From Branchiostoma belcheri (taxonomy: Eukaryota; Chordata; Leptocardii; Amphioxiformes; Branchiostomatidae), in NCBI RefSeq assembly GCF_001625305.1, contig NW_017802491.1:1484088-1548087 (forward strand): 64,000 nt of DNA, read 5' to 3'. The translations under genes and the position numbers were made by a program. Positions 34,730 through 46,000 of this stretch are shown here, in pieces; the stretch's first letter is position 1; each line of letters starts with the position of its first letter. The notes below the pieces were generated by a model. The model did no database searches, was not told the DNA's origin, and worked only from the letters and a program-made list of their open reading frames with translations.

Positions 34730-35496
34730 ATTTGTAAGGGCTTGGCTTGCAACATATATTCAAACTACACAACAAATGACCCCTACAGCGTTCCTGACCT
34801 CTAAGAGTAAGCCGACAACTGTTTGAAGTTAAGACTGGTTGATCGTTTCCCAAATTCTTTTCTCACAAAAGTGCGCGTTCAAGCTGCAGCAGACAGAACT
34901 GTATTTTATAAGGTCACACGCCCCCCTCCCCCTTTCGCGGCATGCCGAAACAAAGGCACCGAAATATTATTATTATTCCCATACATAATCTCTAGAAAGC
35001 ATTACAGAGCTTTGTTGTTCTATGAAGTACTTTAAAACACAATCATACGCTCCAAATCGTTGAAAATCGTTTCAAAACGTAAGTATTTTCACGATAAAAA
35101 ATACAAACGCACACAAACCTGTGGCCTTGCTTTGCTCTGCATGCGCATAAGCGCACCCTAGCGGGGATAGGCCGTACTGCCACTGCCAGATCTTGCTGGC
35201 TTATTAACATAATATATGCAACGATGAGCAATGTGTGGCTTTTGTCAGTTTATGGCTCACGTGGGCGACATTTTGACGTAAAATTATATTTGAAATGTTT
35301 AATTTTGTCAAACATAGAGCTGTGGTGACATTTTATCTTATAGTAGCCCAATTTTAATTTTTAGCGCTTCATGTACATACGGGACCCCAAGCGCAGACAG
35401 CGCAGACACAATGACCCGACTCGGACAACAGAAACATGACGTAATTAGGACCAACGAACGTACCTACCTAGGAGCATGTAGGAAAGCGAACACAAT

Positions 35497-35528
35497 TTCG
35501 TTCGCCCGCCGTAGGGCGGGCGAACGAA
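35497..35528. repeat. Perfect 14-bp GC-rich hairpin
   Basis: TTCGTTCGCCCGCC (35497-35510) is followed by a GTAG loop and its exact reverse complement (35515-35528), then a run of A. It stands out against AT-rich surroundings and lies just before the fold-back element at 35551. It looks like a terminator but is in an animal intergenic region, so that reading is not supported. Confidence 0.85.
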
Positions 35529-35550
35529 AAAAAACTAGATCTTGTACAAC

Positions 35551-35624
35551 AGCCTGGGTACCATCCTGGTTGGTTTCGTAGCAACTATAAAAGCAGACGA
35601 AACCAACCAGGATGCTACCCAGGC
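35551..35624. mobile_element. Short fold-back element with AGCCTGGGTACCATCC tip
   Basis: AGCCTGGGTACCATCCTGG and TTGGTTTCGT are mirrored by ACGAAACCAA and CCAGGATGCTACCCAGGC at the right end. Arms of about 28 bp surround 18 bp. The tip shares AGCCTGGGTRCCATCC with the 633-bp element at 57609, suggesting one superfamily. Confidence 0.75.
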
Positions 35625-37090
35625 AACAACAGTATATACCTATGATACTGGCAGTTAAGTTTTCGATCAGTTCTCTTGACCTTCTAATTCGATCCTTCCT
35701 TGAAGCTTTGCTTTGTGTATGGAACTAGCATCTAAGATCTCTATCATCAACACAGATAAACTTTCATTTAAAGCTACCATAATTGCCAAATGTCTCAACA
35801 ATGCAAGGTATCTATTGTTGCTGTGGACACACATTAGGAAAGGAAGGATAATATTAGGAACTAAAGAAAATTTGTGTTCAAGGAAGCTAATCTTTTTGCA
35901 AGGTACTTCTTTAGCACAATGTTGTCTTCCAAAGAATCTATGAAGAGGTCTTATTTTTTCTGCAAACACACAAGTGGATACCTCAATGTTAGACCTATAA
36001 TAGGAACCAGAACTGCTGGGCTGTAGTGGATAAAAGAAACAGATGTTACAGGGCTGTCAACAGACATGGGTATATTATTTAAACTAGCAGCATTATTGAA
36101 CTGAAAAGCATGTTTATGGAACTACATAAACATGCTAACTACATGTACTTTCCAAGACAAAAGTTCAGACTCACCCCAATCTTTGTGTTGGAGAGTAGTT
36201 TCATTTTCCCCCAATGTTGCAAATGAACAAAGATGACACTTCATGCTGGCATGTATGTTTGGTAATATTTTGCAGAGACTGGACTTTTCTACTGGGTAGT
36301 TCTTTTAAAATCGACTGCATCAGATTTCTTTAAAAAATTATGAAAAGCTTGCTTCAATGTGTGCTTTCAGCTTACTTCTGCAATTGAATTTATTGCCTAG
36401 GTTGTGTAGAAAATGATAAGAATATCTTTGAGAGGCAGGTATTTTTGACAGCACATCATGTTATTCATAATTTTAAAATCACCAAGCTTTAATGATCATA
36501 GGAACTAGAGATACATGGTACTTGTTTTAAAGTAGGAAATCTCAAGATACCTATAATTGTGAATAACCCAAATACATTGTACATGTATTTGTGTCATGTA
36601 TTACATACTGTTTCAAGTCAATCTCACCAAGCTTTCTTTAGGCAACAGCATAATTCATTGTTGATTTCATAGATTTTTCTCACCATTATATACTAGTACA
36701 TGTAGTTCATTGCTATATATATTCCAAACTCAAATAAAAGCACAGCAAATGCAAATGAAAACTACCATTGTATGATTATTTATCTGCAATGGGACAATTG
36801 ACTTTTTTCATGTTTACCTCCATAGAAGGAAAACATGTCATTTTGTATCACTTCTGCCAATAAAAAATGTCACTGACATTGCATATGGATGGAATAAGGC
36901 TGTAACAGTGTAAATTTGACTCTCATTTAGCGAATTAAAAAAATTTCTTGTGGTCATGTCTTTGGCACTTAAGACACAGCTTGTCACAAAAAGTTGTCCT
37001 AGTGTACCTGACCCCTATGCTGTCAGAAAACACTGCACCTGACCCCAAAGTTGTAACCTGACCTGAACCCTAGTGCAGAGCATGATGGGA

Positions 37091-37141
37091 TTACTTGGTT
37101 TTGGCCCCTAGTGCAGAGCATGATGGGATTACTTGGTTTTG
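37091..37141. repeat. 38-bp tandem duplication across the RETSAT stop codon
   Basis: CCCTAGTGCAGAGCATGATG plus GGATTACTTGGTTTTGGC occurs twice in a row with a 38-bp period; the TTA of the RETSAT stop is at 37129 and its copy at 37091. On the reverse strand the last codons (AKTK-stop) and the start of the 3' UTR are duplicated downstream, so the extra copy is untranslated. Confidence 0.9.
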
Positions 37142-40100
37142 GCTATCTTCTTCCTGAGGTTCATGAGGTCAAACATGACGTTGCGGTTCAGGACAGAGTT
37201 AGCGGACAGGATACTGCCAAACAGGGCGCCGGCCAGACCACAGCAGAAGATGTCCTGGCCTGAAAAATAACAACAACAACCTTGTCTCCAGTCTGTGGGA
37301 CACAAAACACACACTTGGCACAGCTTCAAAGCTGATTCAGTTAAAGCTGATCTTTTGTTAAATACGACTGTTACAAAAAACAACAGCATATCCAGTTAGC
37401 TACCCAGCAAGTCTCTGAAAGCTGTAAAACTTGAGAGTTGGCAATAGGAAGGGCATCCAGCCATTGAAACTTTTGCTTCAAACCCCAAGACTTGCACCGA
37501 ATTTCGCACGTGACATGTACAAGCAAGCCTAACCATCGAGAGACAGGGAACAACAGATGATAACCTGGACAGTGAGTGATCCAGTGCCTTACCTGTCAGG
37601 TACAGGTTGGGTACAGGTGTCTCTGGGTGCAGCTGGGTGACCGTGTCTGCCGAGAAGCGAGCCATGTTGTGGTCAATCCCGTAGATCTCCCCACGGGGGG
37701 CCGCAATATAGTACTTGTTGGTGATAGGTGTTCCCATCTCAAAATACTCCACCTGGAAGGAGTGAAAAAAAAAAGAATCTTATTCCATCATTGCCTATAT
37801 CACTTCTCATGGTGTGTCTTACTGTCAGCTAATCACTAGCCATTCAAGAATACGATACAGTATACAGTCAAACAGTGTTCAAATGACCACCTCTACGTAA
37901 GGACCACCTGGCCATTGTGACCACTTTTTATAGTGGGCCCTTAAATAATTTTTCCCACTGACGCAAGTATTAAGAATAGTGACCACGTGTCCACATAGAC
38001 CAGATTTTATTGGTCCCCTGAGGGTCTTCTTGGGCAGTTTTGACTGATCTACAAACCTTTGCAAATGACATCACAGTCACAATGCTGGGTGATTGAACCT
38101 GGAAGAGCCAGATATAGCAAATATGTGAAAGGCTGTGAACTGCAGTTCTACTTGAAACCATTAGGAGGAGCCTGTGACACTGACCCTGTCCTTTATCTGT
38201 GGGTAAAGCCTGCAGGTCTGGTCCCAGATCCTGGCGGCCACCGACATCTTCAGGTCCTTGTACTCCTGTCCTCGCTTCATCACGCGTTCGTCCTCCCACT
38301 TCTCAAACCACTCGTACGGGCACAGCGTGATCACCGTGCAGGTAGACTTGCCTGGAGGGTAGATGAGGATTCAAGAATTTCATGGAGTGATTTCAGCCTC
38401 AAAAGCACCTGGAAAGAGTAGAAATTGGCCAAATAGACAGATAACATGCCTGGAGAGTTGGTCGCTAAAGGAGTATTTTGGGAGGCTGGAAATAGTCCTT
38501 TTGCAGACCAACTCCTCTGGCGTGCTACCGGTATCTGTCTACTTGGCCAATTTCTACTCTTTCCAGGTGCTTCTGAGGCCTCGTAGAGACTAGTGTGATA
38601 CAATGATAAGTCTCCATAAAAGTTAATTCAGGTAAAGTCATTGGTTCTTTCTAGGTCTTTCACGGATCATGGAATAGATTATTATAAACTCATGTCTTGA
38701 CAGCAAAAATCTTTCCATGTTATACTGTCATGTTACCTGGGTATCTCTGCTCATGGGAGGGGTCCTTGGATGATGGGAAGGAAATGAAGAGGAGAGGAAC
38801 ATCAGCCTTCCCAGCATCCTCTGCACTCCTGTTGGCATATTCCTCAAAGCCTGCATCAAGGTCATTGTCTGAAAGTCAAACAATATTCAGGTTTTCATCA
38901 GTAAGACATGTGTGTACATAAAACTTTCTTACTGCACTGATATGAATGAAACATTGACTGTAGGGGAGAGATATGCTAACAGCTATCAATTTTACTTGAA
39001 TGAATGAATGGATGGATGAATGGATAGATGGTTAGATGGATGGACGGATGGATGTGAATGAATGGTTTCCTGCAACCGTATATTGCAGCCTGCTGGCTAA
39101 ATTACATTGAGTATGTAAGATATTGCTTTGTTACAGTACGTAAGATTGCTTGTTATGGTAACATCCTGATATCACTGACATAAAACAACTAGTGATGCTG
39201 CATGATTGACAGCAGTGCTACTCACGGGTGAAAGCCCAGCAGTTCTGTGCCTTCAGTCCCAGCTCCTCCTTAGTACCACGGAGTCCCACAAACAGACTCA
39301 CTGCACCAACTCCATGCCGAACCTTGCTCAGCACACAATCCAAACCTGCAACACAGAGTTACAGTTAATGTCAGCTCTAACACTTCCTATGATTACCTTA
39401 AGACTGTCTGTGCTATGGGGGCATTTCTCATAAATGTCTTGAACACCCAGATATGTTGGAGATATTTTTCGTACATTTAGAATATTGTGAATGAAGCATG
39501 AAGTGTGGAAAAGCCCTTGAATTTTTACATTTTTAAGTAATGGACAGCAACCTAGATAATGCAATTATTACTGAGATGACAAAGGAGTTTTTATTTACAA
39601 CAATTCAAATTTGAATTATATATCACTGGAACAGATAGGCTTTCATTGAATAACGGTAATATTCTTTACCATGTTTCACGGCAACTTCCTTGGGCAGCAG
39701 AGTCTGGTAGGTGTTGTACAGGCCGGCATCAGAGATGACTATTGGTGCATGGATGTCTATGTCTCCACTGGACTTGTGTACACGCACACCTGCAGGGAAA
39801 ATTCAGACATCTCCTTATCAAGATACCTACAACACCACAACTATACAAAAACAGTATGCAGACCTGCTTAACAACCTTCTATAAAAAAAGTAAAGCTGAC
39901 AAAAATTAAGGTAGTACAGAAGGGTGGCTGTGACATATCTTGAAAATGAATTTTTTTCTTTCAGACATGTATTTTTTAGGCTGATCTTAATAATCTGTAA
40001 ATCTTTTTTCCTCAAATATGAAACAGCACCAATGTGCTCTCATTGACTCAATCTACTCTAGCACTACAAACCAAAATAAATGTTCACTTAAAATGGAGGA

Positions 40101-42696
40101 AAATTAAACAGCATGAACACAACAATCAGCTAAAATAACAGTTTACATAAGAACAAATTCATACCACATGCAGCACCACTGCTGTCAATCAGAATCTGAG
40201 TGACAGGTGCCCTGACCAGCACGGCACCGCCGGCCTTCTCGATGACAGGGATCATGTGGAAGGCGATCTCGCTGGCACCACCGATGGGGTAGTACCCTCC
40301 GTTATAGTAGTAGTGGCTGATCAAGGTGGCATGCATGGTGAAGGGGGCATCTTTGGGAGGAGTACCTATAAAAGGCATTGCAAATAGCATCATCATCATT
40401 AGTTTACAATAAGATATACACAAGCATGACTAGATGCTTGGATAGGAAAAGTCACTTTTTCAGATAGCAGTAGTCAACAAGAATAACTTCCTAGTCAAGT
40501 GCAGCCTTCCTTTCTCACAAAAAATATAAACATCTTTTTACTAAATATTGTGTACATGAAAATGTTACCCACCATAGTCACCAAAGCTGTAAGACAAAAC
40601 TGCCTTCAGGTCCTGGTTGTCTGTGAGTTCATCAAGTGTCTGTTTGACTGACTTGCTGGCATACTTGAAGTAGTTGGTCATGTAGTTCACCAGACCTGTC
40701 TTTACCAGCAGCCTAGCAAGCCACTGGGGGAGGGACCTCAGCCCAACATACCCCAACATGCTCTTTCTTACTTTCTGTGCAAATAACAGGAAAACACAGC
40801 AGTTAACAGAGTGCCATAAAAAAACTGTGCTAACTTTTTGTGTTGGGTCAAAGTTTATGTCAGATAATACAGTACTATATACACATACCAACACAGATGA
40901 ACTTTCATGCAAAGTTATTATACTATTACATTGTATCAGCTGTTGCCAAAAAAAGTGAAGTACAATGTTAAGAAATAAGCATGAAGATGTCCAACCTTCA
41001 GCAGCAGCAAGAAGCCATCAATGGCTTTCTCTTCCTCTGGAAACTTCTCCAGAAGAGCCTTCTTAAAGGCTTCATTTCCTTGTACAATGGGAAATTTCCT
41101 TGGCTGTTTAGAAACAAGAAACTTGGTTACAAAAGCATCCAACCTTTTCATTGCTACTAAAGCAAGCAAAGACAAGAAATTTTGAAGCTACTCAAGAAAA
41201 GATGAAAAGACTACCACATTGATTTTTAAAAAACGTCAAAGTTTTCAGACATGCATTTTCATAAAAACATGTTCATATACATGCATAACATAGTTACATA
41301 ATGGGCATTTAAATTACATGTGTTGATTGAACAGATTTCCCCAAATGCTACTTATCCATAGACAATAACATTGTACATGGGATTGTTGTGTACATTACAA
41401 GTAAGTAAGTAATTACATTTTCAGCACCAAGGGCAACGACATCCATGGCATCATCCAGTTTCTCCCACTGGAGCTGTCCTTCTGTCAGCTGGTCAAACAG
41501 AACCTTGTTTATCGTGGACCCACACATCTCTCCAATGTAGTGCACACCTGTAAAGACAAGTCAGAATTGGACAAGGTTTGCATTTTGGATACACAGCAGG
41601 CTAATCCTTTGTGAGGGGTGTGAAGGAGGCAGTTTACACCATGGCTCATCAACCCTCTCTGAATCATGACGGTGGGAGATTCCGTCTTCCTACCACTTTT
41701 GATTCACTCCTGATGTCATCACAGTCTTCCAACTTCCGGAAAGTCAGTGAGTGGATCATTCACCACTCTTGGAACTAAGACTTAAACTTAACTAAATAAT
41801 TTTGTTTTCTTCATCCAGTTTGGCCTGTAATGCCAAGGCAATCATCAAAGAATCTTCATTGCCACGATGACGAGACTCACCAACGTCAAACTCGAAGCCC
41901 TTCTCGATGAAGGTGTGACAGCACCCTCCCGCCTGGTCGTGCTGTTCCAGCACCAGCACGCGCTTGCCAGCCTTCGCCATCATGGCTGCCACGCCGAGCC
42001 CTCCGATACCGCTGCCAACAACCACGGCGTCCAGCGTCTCCGGAACTTTCTTGATGACAAAACCTAGATGGGAATAGTTGCAGATTGTTCTAGATGACTA
42101 GTGATAAACAATTCTGGAGCAATCAAGCAGTTGAATTCTGAACTACTTTATGATTAAATATCCACCTGATATTCATCTGATCCAGGTCAATTGGTACCCT
42201 TTCCCAGGGTAATGAGATGTCAATACACATGTATCTACAATGCGGTGCATGCCCACTTTAAAAAACGAAACAATGGCTGATCTGTAACCTATAAACAAGT
42301 ACGAAGCAGTGAAAAAAACTCCAGATAGTTACAAGTACAAATGTGACTACTACTAGTACCTGGTGACTTGTTTTTGATGTTGCCGACAAAGTGCACATGT
42401 GTGGGAAGGAAAAAGGTAATGTCACCACAACGTACAGTGTAAGGTGCACTGAATATTGTACTTGACTGCGCCAACAGGTGAACTCTGTACCCACCATTTT
42501 TGATGACTCTGTCCCTGGCCGCCTGGTCGGTGACCAGCGGAGAGGGCGGCCTCCTGCAGTCGGCGGCAAACGGGTTCTTCCCGCGAGGCTTTCTGTTGGA
42601 CGTTACCATGAAGACTATCGCGATCAGCGCCACCACCAGGACCAGCAGGCCCGGGTTGGACATGAAGGAGGCGGCGACGTTTGTGATAAACGCCAT
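37129..42696 (-). CDS. RETSAT: All-trans-retinol 13,14-reductase (retinol saturase)
   Basis: Twelve exons join in phase on the reverse strand: 42696-42495, 42063-41881, 41547-41417, 41103-40996, 40774-40573, 40365-40165, 39789-39670, 39345-39226, 38868-38737, 38351-38185, 37752-37593, 37259-37129, giving 618 residues (human about 610). RETSAT is an ER-membrane flavoprotein that saturates the 13-14 double bond of all-trans-retinol. An N-terminal membrane anchor (about 14-33, [18 protein letters not shown]) and [10 protein letters not shown] precede the FAD Rossmann motif [90 protein letters not shown] and the C-terminal [19 protein letters not shown] follow. The last matches the C-terminal FAD-contact region of the family. 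Nothing looks broken. Introns hold a full-length fold-back (38396-38579), a possible second one (37865-38045) and a GGAT microsatellite. It shares a divergent promoter with UQCRC2. Confidence 0.95.
37865..38045. mobile_element. Possible CAGTCAAA-ended DNA transposon relic
   Basis: It begins CAGTCAAACAGTGTTC and ends with the mirrored TTTTGACTG. Inside, several GACCACC / GGTCC blocks point in opposite directions and the arms match only loosely. It lies in the RETSAT intron between exons 37593-37752 and 38185-38351. No ORF. Confidence 0.45.
38396..38579. mobile_element. Full-length fold-back MITE in RETSAT intron
   Basis: GCCTCAAAAGCACCTGGAAA and the next 28 bases are mirrored at 38531-38579 (ending TTCCAGGTGCTTCTGAGGC). 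The inner segments GGAGAGTTGGTC / GACCAACTCCTC also pair, so nearly the whole 184 bp folds on itself. The left arm begins 44 bp beyond the 5' boundary (reverse strand) of RETSAT exon 38351-38185, inside the adjoining intron. Confidence 0.85.
38997..39065. repeat. (GGAT)n/(GAAT)n microsatellite
   Basis: About 70 bp of degenerate GAATGGAT tetranucleotides in the RETSAT intron between exons 38737-38868 and 39226-39345. Confidence 0.9.
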
Positions 42697-43054
42697 GGCT
42701 TACGTGAGAACACCTGTCCGCGACCTTTGCAAAGAGAAAGGACGCCCCAGTTGCGTAAATTACGTAAAGAACGTGCCACTAATATTTTAGGGATATAAGA
42801 ACTTAGTCACGATAAAAACTCAACTACTTTGTAAAAATAAACACCAGATACAATTTTAACATCATAAAATATGTTTAGTATGAATGTTAAACCTCCATAC
42901 TATATTTTTATGTGTTCATAATGATCACATAAACTGAATATTTTCTCTACAAATCATCATATAAGTGGAATAGTCTATAGGTCCTTTGACCTGTGAATTA
43001 TGTTGCATCCTGGGAATTTTGTGACAGTGTCCGCCATTTTGTCCCGGCAAAGCC
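42697..43054. promoter_or_regulatory. Divergent RETSAT/UQCRC2 promoter region
   Basis: The two start codons face away from each other across 358 bp that must hold both 5' UTRs and promoters. CCGCCATTTTG at 43031-43041, a YY1-type element common near the start sites of nuclear genes for mitochondrial proteins, sits 13 bp before the UQCRC2 ATG. I see no TATA box in the usual position. The middle is AT-rich. Confidence 0.65.
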
Positions 43055-46000
43055 ATGGCATCCAGGTTGTTACGGCCACTTTCCGTAAGTTTTATCCTTC
43101 CAGACCAAATAGAATCCTTCTTTTCTCCTCACACATGGTAAACTGTACGTGTAAGAATGTAGGAAAACTGATCATAATGCATTTCTATCCAGCGGCATCA
43201 TAGAAAGGAGCTCATTTTGGGCGATGATTCGAAGGTCATGAGGCATCGGCCTTCACTTTTTCAGTCCTTTAGTTTCAGTAAAATTATCTTTTACATAGAT
43301 TATATATTTGGAAGGGAGGTAGATGTTTTCTTTTCCAGTTGATATCGTTTTAACTTTTATACGTTGGAGGTAAATATCAGGCATGTCCGATCATTAGTAC
43401 TAATACGCAGGTCTTTCTACCTAAGTACCATGCTAAATCTTTCAGCAGCTTATACTAACTTAGTTATCAAAAATTTTGTTCATTCCCAAATCATGGATGA
43501 TCGACATTTTAACATATCTTAAGATTTAATATAACGTTCCATGAAAATTGATGAGAAGATTATGAAAGCAGTGAGTACAGGAGGCGTCAGGATAATCGCC
43601 ATTGGGGTCATGTCAGGTCAAGGTAAAGGGTACATATTTGTTAAGGACATAATTTTATGTAACTGGAGAATGCATACATAGCATACATGTGTGGTATGTA
43701 CATACAGTGTACAATGACATTTTGCCAGTGACCATGAAGAAGGTGTACAGTACTGTTTGATAAACAGAGAGCAAGGAAATAGATTCATTTGTACTGTTAA
43801 ACTAAAGAGATATCGAGATGTCTTTCACATGTTGATGTCTCTTTGCTCCTGTTTCTCACAACAGCGACGACTGCAGTCGACCCAGGCTGCAGTTAAGGAG
43901 GCCGGGGCACCAGCCCCTCTGCCCAAGGAGGATGTTAAGGTAATAGGAAGTGTACAGTGCTGCTTTCAAGGGAGTTAAACCAGGCTGGCACACTCTTCAC
44001 TGTTAAAGAACCAGTGTCTTAAAACTTTTCAGGAGCAAGGCATTTGGAAAAGTCATAGTGGCATCCAGTATAAGTCTTGTAGTACAACACAGAGAGAATG
44101 TAAGTTTGAATTTCAGCATTAAGCTTTGGGATAGTAGTCATTACGCTATCTTGGCTCGCCTTGCAACAAGCACCATAACCACATCTTGACACTTGTTGGA
44201 TGAGAAATACAAGCTGTTCTTCGCTCATTGAAGGTACCAGTAAATAACCTGATGAACCTGCCTTGTTCCCACAGATCAGTAAGCTGAGTAATGGCATGGT
44301 GGTGGCCTCCCTGGAGAACAACTCTCCTGTGTCCAGAGTGGCCCTGTACATCAAGGCTGGCAGTCGCTATGAGACCATGCAGAACGTGGGAGTCACCCAT
44401 GCTCTCAGGCTGTCAGCAAACTTAGTAAGGACTGCTTGTCTGTAGTGTAATATCTAGGCTTTGAGATTAGCTTTCTTTCAGACTGTTCTTGCAGACAGAT
44501 AAGGTTTTAAACTACAGTACTCTTTTATCTGCCACAAGCATTTGTCAATCAAGAAAGAGTAAAAAAAAGGGTATTAATGATTTGAAGTCTTGTAGTTATG
44601 TCATTGGATTCAAAAGGTACTAGACTAGAGTCAGGCGAGCATTTGTTTGAAGCCACAACATAACTCTGACTTTCTGTTTTACACTTGCAGAGCACAAAAG
44701 AATTCTCCACCTTCCGTCTAACCCGAGGTGTGGAAGTGCTGGGTGGCAGCTTAGAGTAAGTTTCCAGTCAAATATATAATTTTGAATGACAAAAGTGAAG
44801 AAATATTGTCATTTGAATGCACCTGTGCATAGGAAAAACAGATGAAACTAATCTAAAATTAATTGTTTTTTTTTCCATCTAAAGGGCTACTGGAACAAGA
44901 GAACACATGGTGTATAAAGTAGACTGCCTCAGGGATGAAATGTAAGCAACAATGCAGTATTTTTGGGTTATCACTTATCAACATGCCACCAATCTTATAT
45001 TTTGTACTTCTTGGTGCTTACCATGACTTAATTAGGATCCACATTAAGCATGACTATTGTGTCTCACTGACATGTAAAGTTTGACAAGAAGTCTACCTAC
45101 TACATGTAGTAAGAACGTGGGAGGAAACATTTCTAATTGTGCATTCTATTTCCTCTGCCCCTGACAGGCAGTCGACCCTGGGCTACCTGGCCAGCATTGT
45201 CTCCGCTCCAGTCTTCAAACCCTGGGAGGTGTCCTCTATTGAGAACAGGATGGCAGTGGAGCTGGCTTGTCTAGAAAAACAACCAGGGACCGGTATGTTC
45301 TCTCCTCAACATGGGTCTTCACCAAGCACCAGTGCCATTGTTGATACTTGTCTACTTGTAGAAATGACCTAATAAACCTCTTTGATGAGAAGTGAGGAAA
45401 AGGTATATATCCTCCAGGGACTTGATCCTTGATCGTAAGCTTGGTACTCGTCATTTTGCCAAATACATGTACATGTACATGTACTATCGACAGCCAGTTT
45501 GGGCTGATGCAACATTGTATGAATTAATGATGATTAACTTCAATTTGATCTACAGTTGTGAGTGAAATGGTCCATGCAGCAGCCTACAGGGGCTCACTTG
45601 GAAACAGCCTGTATGCACCACAAGTCATGCTGGGCAAGCACACTCCTGGCATGGTGAGTAAACAAAGCACCAATCTTACATTTACACGGTCTACATCCAA
45701 ATATTTAGACTGAAGCAGTGACTTTGAAATGACCATGATGGTGTTTATCTTAGCTACAAAGAGTTTTGCATTTCTTGATTTTTCTGGTTGTTCAATTGAG
45801 GCATAAAGAATTATATGTCATTATTTCAGCTGACTGCCTTCATGCAGCAGTGCTACAGCTCCCAAGGCATGGCACTGGTGGGACTTGGTAAGTCCGTTTT
45901 AAATTGATTCCAAAATATATGTGATTGTACTTTGATTTCTAGTTTGTGCTAGGAGAGATGAAATTACAGAGACAAATGTGTAAACTATAAGTATAAGAGA

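Larger units (their letters stand above)
32527..37128. other. Convergent intergenic region rich in repeats
   Basis: This holds the 3' UTRs of the Fn14-like gene (+) and RETSAT (-), the minisatellite at 33035-34445, and three fold-back structures at 34648-34729, 35497-35528 and 35551-35624. I see no protein-coding gene. The stretch 35630-37060 is plain AT-rich DNA with nothing I can name. Confidence 0.6.

Noticed and set aside
35497..35540. Bacterial-type terminator or bacterial contamination
   Set aside because: The hairpin plus A-run looks like one, but all flanking genes are intron-rich animal genes.
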